A DNA stretch of 64,000 bases from Rhyacophila brunnea. Taxonomy: Eukaryota; Arthropoda; Insecta; Trichoptera; Rhyacophilidae. Location of the stretch: NCBI GenBank assembly GCA_022495005.1, contig JAGYXB010000825.1, positions 5,146,001 to 5,210,000 on the forward strand. The letters run 5' to 3'. The stretch's first letter is position 1, and each line of letters opens with the position of its first letter. The notes under the pieces are model-generated. The model searched no databases. It saw only the letters and a list, made by a program, of their open reading frames with translations, and was not told where the DNA came from. The translations under genes and the position numbers were made by a program. Of this stretch, positions 56,641 to 64,000 are shown piece after piece.

Positions 56641-57463
56641 GGTTCAACCACATACTCCAATAACTTGTATGTTGAGGATTCAGATGACAGCATAAAAGAT
56701 CCTGATTTTAATATTCAAGAATTGTTAGTCTAATTTACCATCTGATGATAGTGACATTGAAGAACCACACCCTTCGTTCTCAAATAATGCTTCCATGATT
56801 ACACATCACAACGATGTTTTAACCTGTAACCCTCATTCTCGATTCAGAAGAAATAATCACCACAAACGCAACTTAAAGGATGATACAAAAGCCTTCAGAA
56901 ATAATTAAAACGTTTTACGAAATACTGGAAAAAGTTATACAAGTATAATGGAAGTTATGAATACGAAAAAAAGTCGTATCAGACAAAGCAAACCAGGAAA
57001 ACAACATTTTCGCCAAGTAACGGTTCAATATTACTTGATTGTTGAACTGTCACGGAAACCAATTTACGGAAACCAACCGTAAAGGTTGTACAATAAAAAC
57101 ATTGGGTGAAAGTCACAATTTTTTGAACATGTTTTGAAAAAAAAGTGAGACTACTTCCAGTAATACTAGAGGAAAATATATCCTTAAAAATAAACAGCGA
57201 AGAAGATAGTCAAATAGCAAAGGCACATAATATACTCCCAATCCCATCATATGAGAATCATTACTCTAGAAGGGACTCTGTCAGTGTCAGAAGATACTTA
57301 CCGCCACATTTGACAATAACTATATTGTAACTGATGTATTCTCAATATTTGAAGAGTATTAGGTCTAATCCGATCAACATTCGTTTATACACAGAAATAT
57401 GCCATAGCATGAACTTAACATTCTAACGGCCAAATAAGAATATTTGCCAAAAATGCGCTAAAC
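56641..57463 (+). pseudogene. T2 transposase, N-terminal half
   Basis: Pieces in order: NLYVEDSDDSIKDPDFN, RNTGKSYTS (compare SGEEYLNT in T1), a decayed basic segment, ILPIPSYENHYSRRDS and RRYLPPHLTITILY, then across stops MNLTF.RPNKNICQKCAKL. The last CQKC could bind zinc. The pattern agrees with the insect transposase family seen in T1. Numerous stops and shifts. Confidence 0.6.
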
Positions 57464-57467
57464 TTAA

Positions 57468-58733
57468 CGGCCCACGTGCTCGTCGTAGGTCAAAATTGAG
57501 TTTTTATTGTATTTTCAAACCATGATCCTGGACACTTCTTAAACGTTGAAGATAATCTATTTCTATAATTTTGAAGCCTTATTATCCTTTATAGTTATTT
57601 TATACATTTGATGACTGCATAAAATATTTTTGTTACATAAAATAGTATTCTTTTAAACCTCTCGCTCTAATGTTTTAGAATATAGTCATATTTCGGTACA
57701 TAACTGTGCAGTGGTGTTAAGATTTTTTACATTTATTAATTTTTAAACGCATTTATAAAACCATTAGTATAATTTATTACGAGATAATTTTTGTAAAATA
57801 TTCACGATAAAAAATTATATTATAATCTCTGTGATCCCAAATTTGACAAGAATTAGGCATTTTGTTATTCAAAAAATCGGCAAGATTAACACATTTGAAG
57901 ATGATTATAAAGATACTTATTATAAGCTATTTCTTTGACCATTCAAGTGTGATAAACATTTTGTGAATAATGATTGTTTTCTAATAATTATTGACCTAAG
58001 AATTAGGTGGTATTTTTTTTGAAATACGCCATTTCTTTTGTCATTCCCTAATGGTTAAGCTACAACATACGGCCGTAGCCATAAATTGACAAACTAAAAT
58101 TAAAGTAGGGAGTAAAATTATGTTAACGCGCGTGTTTGAACATGTACCTAACCGAATTTTTTAACAAAAGAAATGGCGTATTTCAAAAAAATACCACCTT
58201 TTAGGTCAATAATTATTATAAAGCAATCATTATTTATAAGATGTTTATCACACTTAAATGGTCAAAGATATAGCTTATAATAAGTATCTTTAGAATCATC
58301 TTCAAATATGTTAATCTTGCCGATTTTTTGAATAATAAAATGCCTAATTCTTGTCAAATTTGGGATCACAGAGATTATCAATATAATTTTTTATCGTAAA
58401 TATTTTACAAAAATTATCTCGTAATAAATTATACTTATGGTTTCATAAATGCGTTGAAAAATTAATAAACTTAAAAAATCTTAACACCACTGCACAGTTA
58501 TGTACCGAAATATGACTATATTCTAAAACATTAGAGAGAGAGGTTTAAAAGAATACTATTTTATGTAACAAAAATACTTTATGCAGTCATCAAATGTTTA
58601 AAATAACTATAAAGGATAATAAGGCTTCAAAATTATATAAATAGATTATCTACATCGTTTAAGGAGTGTCCAGGATCATGGTTTGAAAATACAATAAAAA
58701 CTCAATTTTGACCTTCGACGAGCATGTCCCCCC
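57468..58733. mobile_element. 1.27-kb near-perfect palindrome (foldback MITE) at duplicated TTAA
   Basis: TTAA borders both sides (57464-57467 and 58734-58737). The left arm, 57468 to about 58045, is matched inversely by 58143-58733 at high identity along almost its full length (for example atgatcctggacac / gtgtccaggatcat and tttgatgactgcataaa / tttatgcagtcatcaaa). A loop of about 100 bp separates them. No coding content. A single-arm relative lies at 13398-14104. The TTAA target is used by piggyBac and a few other superfamilies. Confidence 0.88.
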
Positions 58734-58737
58734 TTAA

Positions 58738-59634
58738 TATACAAATTTAGAATTTCACCGACGATGAGGAAAGAAATAAAAATCGTGAGGAATTGAAAGA
58801 GCATCATCAAGAAGCTGACTTTGCATATTCAACCAAGAGTTGTAATAAAGAGTACAGCTTGCAAGATCCCTCATGCCAAATTGTAACATTTGACATGCAG
58901 CAATGTCTGCCCACACAAATTGTTGAAAGTTCTAACTACCGCTATGGATGTTAAATTTGACAGTGCATGATTGTGATAATAACCATGGATATTGCTATGT
59001 ATGGCATGAGGCTCTTGCTAATAGAGAAGCTAACGAGCTAACGATATCGCTTCATGCCTGTTCAAATACTTAACTGAGGGGATACATGTTAGCAGTGAAG
59101 CATTCTGAGACTTTAAACAAAATTGATCACAAATTTTTAGTCTCTGGCCATACACATAATATAAAGTGCGATAGTGACCATCGCATGAGAAGAAGAAAAT
59201 GACATTTGGTGGAATGATCGAACATCCTCATGATTGAGCCAAATTAATGTGAAAGGCTGCAAAAAAATCCTTTTAAAGTCACTGAAATGACTCGTGCAGA
59301 TTTTTTAACTACTCGGATCGATAAAAAGAACCATTGCAACTCAGAAAAATAGACACAGATGGGAATAAGTTTGTTTGGCTATGTTAAGTGGCTTCAATTC
59401 AACAAACATGAACCGGGAATAGTGAAATTTCAAAGAACTCCCGACGAGACGACTAAATTTTAACAAATTACATATATAAGACGAGACAAGACGAAAGATT
59501 TGATAGACTTACTTCCATACATTTTACCGTATTATAGAGAATTTTATGAGTCACTTGAGACAGTCAGGGATTTTAACCTGATACCATTGAAGAAATCCAT
59601 ACTTAAGTTTAATGATAACGATGAAACTTTATAA
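58738..59634 (+). pseudogene. T2 transposase, C-terminal half
   Basis: It continues the frame broken by the palindrome: NIQI, stop, NFTDDEERNKNREELKEHHQ, DFAYSTKSCNKEYSLQDPS, QIVTFDMQQCLPTQIVESSN, then in shifted frames HGYCYVWHEALANREAN, IDHKFLVSGHTH, NPFKVTEMTRADF, LPYILPYYREFYESL, ending near 59634. The VTFDMQQCLPTP-like block with D and the SGHTH block are the probable catalytic region of this family. Superfamily not assigned. Confidence 0.65.
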
Positions 59635-60137
59635 TATTCACGTTTTTGTGCCTTTTCACTACTTAAATAACATTAAAGTTTTTAAAATGCTAATTTTAAA
59701 TTTACATATTTTGTTCAATAAACCAATAAGATTTATGTATAAAATCTGTGTTTTATTGCTAATATTAGTCGAATTTACTATGGAAAAATAATAATATTAC
59801 TTCGTGCGTAGTAAGGTAAGTCAATCATTTTTTGTGCAAATCCAAATAAGTCAATTCCCTTTTTTTTAAACCAATTAAGTTTTAATTAAACAAAATAGTT
59901 AGAATACTTCTAGGACATATAATTGAAAGCCAATTACATGTACTTTAATTTGTTACTCATAAAAAACAAAACTATAATTAGGGGAATGTGGGGAATTTTT
60001 TGAACTTTGTTTTTTCTATATCTCAAAATGACAATTTGTGACTTATCTGACTTCACATCCCGACCCACCAATTGTATAATTAGAATCGCTAATCGGCAGG
60101 GAGCCAACCGAGCCGGCGCGGCGCGGGCGACGCGGTG

Positions 60138-60519
60138 CTTCAGATATGAATGCTTCACTCATGGACAATTATATGTAGCGGCATCAAGAGTGGGGAGTAG
60201 TAAAAATCTATATATTTTGGCATCAAATGGAAAAGCCACAAATATTGTATATCGAAAAGCCCTAGAATGATGGATTGGATATTTATATTAAATATAAAAG
60301 CCTTAAAATAATAAAATACATATGTACTACTGTTTAAGATATTTAAATGCAAAAAATGTACAAAAATGTACTATATTATGTTAAAAATAAAAATCATTAA
60401 TATTATATTTTTTTACTTTTTTAAATTCAATCCTTTGCACTCTACGTATTAAATTTAGAATTTTTATTTTCAGATATTAAACTATTAAACTCCCGGGCAG
60501 CACCGGGTGATACTGCTAG
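60138..60519 (+). mobile_element. Helitron 3' fragment with helicase C-terminus
   Basis: The + strand encodes ECFTHGQLYVAASRVGSSKN, LYILASNGKATNIVY and a stop at 60268, the last residues of a Helitron Pif1-type helicase. The fragment then runs to tcccgggcagcaccgggtga and ctgctag: a short GC hairpin (60492-60507) close before CTAG, followed by T, the signature Helitron 3' end (60516-60519). The 5' part is lost near 60138. It starts shortly after the T2 right end. Confidence 0.8.
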
Positions 60520-60667
60520 TATGGTAATATTTATATACGAATTGGTCCAATTCGGTCACGACTCCAGAGAACGTCTCAAAAGTGACTTTTCACGATCCGA
60601 GGCGACGGCTGGCTTGAGAATCCGCCAATGTAATTTGAGATTTACTATTCTAATGAATACTTCATAC

Positions 60668-60844
60668 CTTAGCTAGTACTCCGGCGGAAGTCTGTATATC
60701 GTCGAAGGATTTGTCGAAATCTAAGCAAATTGGTAAAATTAAATGAGAAAAGTTCAGCGGCGTCTCCAGTATCAATATAGCCAAGTCATTTTGATAACTG
60801 GTTGTCTCGCCGTCATAATTATCTGGAATTTTAATTTCATTCAC
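60668..60844 (-). CDS. Gene 2, exon with catalytic aspartate
   Basis: Minus strand; acceptor gattgcag, donor AAG|gtatga, phase 0-0, 177 bp. It encodes VNEIKIPDNYDGETTS, then YQNDLAILILETPLNFSH with the triad aspartate in NDLAI, LILPICLDF and a divergent C-terminal part to VLAK. The NFS sequon is kept from gene 1. One codon is missing relative to gene 1. Confidence 0.92.
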
Positions 60845-61364
60845 CTGCAATCATAGGAAACGAGAACGAATTAACATTATTATTATATCAATATACGTAT
60901 AGGTATATAATTTAATAAATTATATTATAATATATCTTCGGCTTATCGTGTAAACCTATAAACTCTCAAAAATAATGGTGTGATTTTACTTATACGATTA
61001 ACGCAGTAGTAATATCGCTTAAATGGTAATTTTACTTTGAGAATGCGATCATCACCAGTATGAAAAGTCAGGTAAAATTCTAAGAAATGAAGTCACAATC
61101 GCTAATAACTCGCTTTATTAATGTTATTATAACGGTTAATAATAAAGTATGATAATATCATTATTACCATATTTATGTTATTTTATTGTTTATATGTTAA
61201 CTGTCATCAGCTGTCACGGAGAACATAGACTAAAATAATGCAGACTCTTACGCGACTATTATAAATGTCCACACAATATTTCCGTTGCATTATCGGACAC
61301 CATTCGAAGCTATAATTTTTAAGCTTACTTTTGAAGCTATTTCGCGTTTTCAAGCAGGTATAGG
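60845..61364. other. Gene 2 intron sequence with dispersed repeat
   Basis: 61258-61364 matches 18158-18260. Another short match pairs 61115-61170 with 14530-14590 (attataacggtta.taataaa.tatgataat). Nothing else is recognised. Confidence 0.45.
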
Positions 61365-61998
61365 TAGAGCTGGGTTTCGGGAATTTCCCGACGGGAATTC
61401 TCGAGAAATTTTCGAGATTTTCCATCCCGAATCTCGAGAATTGGAATTTTTAACATTTCTGGAAATCAAGGATCTCGAGAATCTTTTCTCGGGATTCGGG
61501 ATTTCTTTATTATCAAATATTAATTGAAAAAAAAAAATTCCATATGGAAAAAGTGGACCAAAAACACAAAATTATTGATGAATATTAGACAATGACTTAT
61601 CGGGGAATTTAACACAACTAAGCCAACGTCGACTCAAAATGAGTACAATTTTTGCAACATCAGGGAATTTTGCATCTCGAAAGCGTACGCGATTGTCAGA
61701 CGCAGCGATTGACAGTCTGTGTTTTTTGAAATTCTATTTTAATAAGTAATGTTTTGAATTATTTTTGTTTTCCTACTTATATTTTGTTTGTCTTCTTACA
61801 CAAATAAAAAAAATCATATTTTCTCGGAATTTGTCTGTTTTTACACTGATTTTAGGATTTTTATAGTTTGTTTTGAAATTCACCGATTTCTCGAGAATTC
61901 TTTTCTGGAAATCCCGAATTTCGAGAATTCAAAATTTCATCATTTCGGGAAATCCCGAATCTCGAGATTGAGATTTTCTCGGGAAATACCCAACTCTA
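61365..61998. mobile_element. hAT-type MITE, TIR tagag(c/t)tggg, 8-bp TSD
   Basis: Ends tagagctgggtttcggg and gggaaatacccaactcta are inverted, flanked by ggtatagg (61357-61364) and ggtagagg (61999-62006), 7 of 8 matching. The interior is rich in ctcgag and cccgaa words. A partial inverse copy lies at 30831-31369. The empty site is visible at 18250-18290. Confidence 0.75.
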
Positions 61999-62181
61999 GG
62001 TAGAGGTATATATTGTATGATAATGCTTGATTCAAAAATTAAACTCCAGAACGAAATATTGTTATTGTTTTTTTATCAATAATAATAATTACCTATAACA
62101 CATGATCAAGTGGTGGAGTTTCCTTTTGTGGTTTTCATTTATATATTAAAATTTATTGTATACTTAGACTAGTGTGGGTAC

Positions 62182-62315
62182 CTCAGATATTTGAATTTCC
62201 GATTCCGTCATACTTTCAATATGGTCGAATTCAATAAACATCTTCCCAACTGCTATGGTGAATAATCCGGGGCGAAAAGGTTTTGTCGTGTTCTTGTCGT
62301 AAAAGCAATGAGCAG
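62182..62315 (-). CDS. Gene 2, exon with catalytic histidine
   Basis: Minus strand; acceptor tgtttcag, donor GAG|gtaccc, 134 bp, phase 1 to 0, the same as gene 1. It encodes (A)AHCFYDKNTTKPF, GLFTIAVGKMFIEFDHIES and EIQISE, with the triad histidine in AHC. Upstream exons (activation site and modules) are not in the remaining 1.7 kb, so they lie beyond 64000. Confidence 0.92.
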
Positions 62316-62574
62316 CTGAAACAAATTGGCATACACAATTTATTATGCTCAGTGTCAATATATCTCCACTATATCTCCACCCATCCATCAATGACATAAT
62401 ATTTAAATTTGTACGGTACTTTCTAAAGTAGGGCACATCTCATTTTATATCATAAGTAGGCTCCGAGCCCAAACTGATTTTGAGTCCCCAAAACTAAATG
62501 TTTACTGCGATTTGTAAAATATTTTTAAATATTTAATAATAAAGTTTAGTACTTTGTAAATACATTCATTTTAC

Positions 62575-63290
62575 AACCTTTTTATTAGCTCGTATTCTTA
62601 TTTGTCCGGTGGCTCTTTGTCCGGTACAAATCTTGCAATCGATTTATAACTAAAAAATCTAGTTTCGTTGTTAACTTAAAACTATTTTTGTTCAAATTTC
62701 TTACAAAATACTTTAATTTACCATTCAACGAGATTTCATATAAGTATATACCTATAATTATTATCTTCATTCGAAACAGCAGATCCATAACAGCAACGTA
62801 ACATTAATGAATCCAGCAGATACAGATTTAAATCCTGTCGGGTGTCGTATTTTATATCATTTTTCTTAGCTCGTATTCTTATTTTTCCGGTAGTTGTTTG
62901 TCCGGTACAAATCTTGCGATCGATTTTTAACTAACTTTCCGACTAGCTAGACATTTGAAACTTATAGAATATATCAGAACACGATGCCAAAGCATTTTTT
63001 TTGTAGAATTGAATTAATTTTCAGTTAATTCTGTTTTGTATGAAAAGTTATTTCGATACCATTATTGCTTCTGGGGTCCTAAAAACTAAATTATTAATAT
63101 AGACGTGCGTTACTATGGAAATCAATTAATATGACATGTCAAGATGACATTTCAGTATTATTTCTATCAAGTACATTTTTTTTGATCGTTTAAGCTAGTC
63201 AAGTCAAGTTTATATGATTCAACGGAAAATTTAAAAACATTGAATATAAAAAGTTCTTTTTGTCGTGTAATTATTTCTTAGTTAAATGGC
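62575..63290 (+). repeat. Dispersed repeat R3, copy C, start duplicated
   Basis: 62865-63275 is a nearly complete R3 copy. Its first 80 bp (tagctcgtattcttattt, gtccggt, tacaaatcttgc.atcgat) also occur at 62586-62650. It lacks the MITE of copy A and so shows the empty site. Confidence 0.7.
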
Positions 63291-63389
63291 ATCTGATATT
63301 ATAATTAATTAAATTTTAACTTAAATAGGTTTAGTTTTTTGTTTGTAATAGATAAAATTAACGTATTTTTTGTAGAATTACGTGATACA

Positions 63390-63625
63390 AGACGGCTCTT
63401 CTGGTCTAGTGCGTTAGGCACTGGTCTTTCTTCCGGGGGCTCCGGGTTCGACCCCAATGAGGTCACAATATATTTATATGATTTTCTCAAATTCTGTGTT
63501 CGCGATTGTTTCATTTGTGATGCTAACTATACTTCTTCTTCACTATACTATGGGTGGAGTGGCGGAAGTGCATTGCAAAATCCTACTTATCCGCCGGCCA
63601 GGCAGAAAAATTAAATAAAATATCG
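63390..63625 (+). mobile_element. Probable tRNA-derived SINE
   Basis: The head gacggctcttctggtctag contains an A-box-like tggtctagtgcgtta, and gggttcgacccc is a good B box. It is followed by a non-tRNA body and an A-rich end (aaaaattaaataaaata). The acceptor ends do not pair. No clear target duplication, so boundaries are approximate. Confidence 0.5.
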
Positions 63626-63794
63626 TTTGGCAATACGCGCTACGTTGCCCGTAGGCCAGGGCATTTTTAATGTAAATATAAGCATTGTAACATATTGTAT
63701 AAAATAGATTGTCGAAACATGTGACACAAATACAATATTATGTAACTGTCCAAATAAAATGACACAACATAATATTCGACTGTGGTTAGGAAAT

Positions 63795-64000
63795 AGGGCG
63801 TAACCCTCGATTTTTCGAAAAGTGCTTTTATTAGATATTAACAACTAAATACACGTTCTATAAAAGGAAGTAAGCCGCAAATACCAATTTTTTTAATCTA
63901 AATACAGGTTTTAATTGAGATTAATTAAGTTTTAATTTAAGGAAAAAAGCATTTATCCTCAATTTTATTGATTTTTTTGTAATGACTTCTTTAATGAAAA
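63795..64000. repeat. Partial MITE, same family as 37414-37770
   Basis: gggcgtaaccctc, then ttttattagatat and aactaaatacacgtt, and taagccgcaaataccaattt correspond to the left part of the 37414 element. The copy runs off the window. Confidence 0.6.

Larger units (their letters stand above)
56140..60073 (+). mobile_element. 3.93-kb TIR transposon (T2) with a nested palindromic element
   Basis: The ends 56140-56175 and 60038-60073 are inverted repeats with 32 of 36 bases matching (core gacttacctgactac, then acacatctcgacccac). The left subterminal region repeats gtagtcaggtaagtca-like motifs at 56158, 56237, 56312 and 56333 and has an inverse copy at 56360. The right side has gtagtaaggtaagtca near 59807. 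A decayed transposase (56641-57463 and 58738-59634) runs on the + strand and is split by the element at 57468-58733. No clear target duplication. Confidence 0.8.

Overview
The window is eukaryotic, AT-rich and intron-dominated, and most of it is transposon debris. Very long introns with GT-AG boundaries, tRNA-derived SINE-like repeats, jockey-like LINEs, hAT, piggyBac, Harbinger and Helitron relics, and a modular immune-type serine protease all point to an arthropod, most likely an insect. The transposase families and the frequent GGTACCTA-type words would fit a sternorrhynchan hemipteran such as an aphid or relative, or a lepidopteran. I cannot decide between these from the sequence, and the placement is inference.

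Two genes can be supported, and they are paralogues lying tail to tail. Gene 1 (+ strand; exons 2273-2475, 8354-8572, 12004-12177, 21938-22071, 24197-24376, 30000-30162, 39527-39738) encodes the C-terminal 427 residues of a modular serine protease of the ModSP/HP14 type: a 4-Cys sushi module, a 6-Cys module resembling the Wonton domain, then a complete chymotrypsin-fold domain with triad His201/Asp263/Ser366 (window numbering). Its 5' exons lie before base 1. Gene 2 (- strand; exons 62182-62315, 60668-60844, 52936-53098, 50943-51154) carries the last four exons of a paralogue with the same exon phases and nearly identical exon lengths; its 5' exons lie beyond base 64000. In the ModSP family these enzymes start the protease cascade that activates Spatzle/Toll and melanisation; that role is inferred from the family.

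The introns and the 11-kb intergenic gap (39739-50942) are packed with mobile elements, many nested and several with diagnosable ends. Gene 1 introns hold hAT elements with 8-bp target duplications (579-1883, 6217-7734, 26971-27569), a Tigger/pogo-type MITE (10633-11139), a SINE with a 12-bp duplication (14299-14491), a jockey-like LINE (15249-17097), a spliced but truncated Harbinger transposase (19678-20791) inside a hAT-type MITE (18995-21810), and a 3.97-kb TIR transposon (32519-36485). The intergenic gap holds a piggyBac relic (40695-42425) with an expanded 10-bp minisatellite, itself inside another TIR element (40328-43200), and a hAT transposase fragment split by a MITE (45731-46457). 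Gene 2 introns hold a 3.93-kb transposon (56140-60073) whose transposase reading frame is interrupted by a 1.27-kb near-perfect palindrome at a duplicated TTAA (57468-58733), followed by a Helitron 3' end (60138-60519).

The most notable structures are the tail-to-tail protease pair, the palindromic TTAA element whose removal rejoins the host transposase frame, and two related transposons whose ends are built from iterated short motifs. No rRNA, CRISPR array, functional tRNA gene or intact transposase was found.
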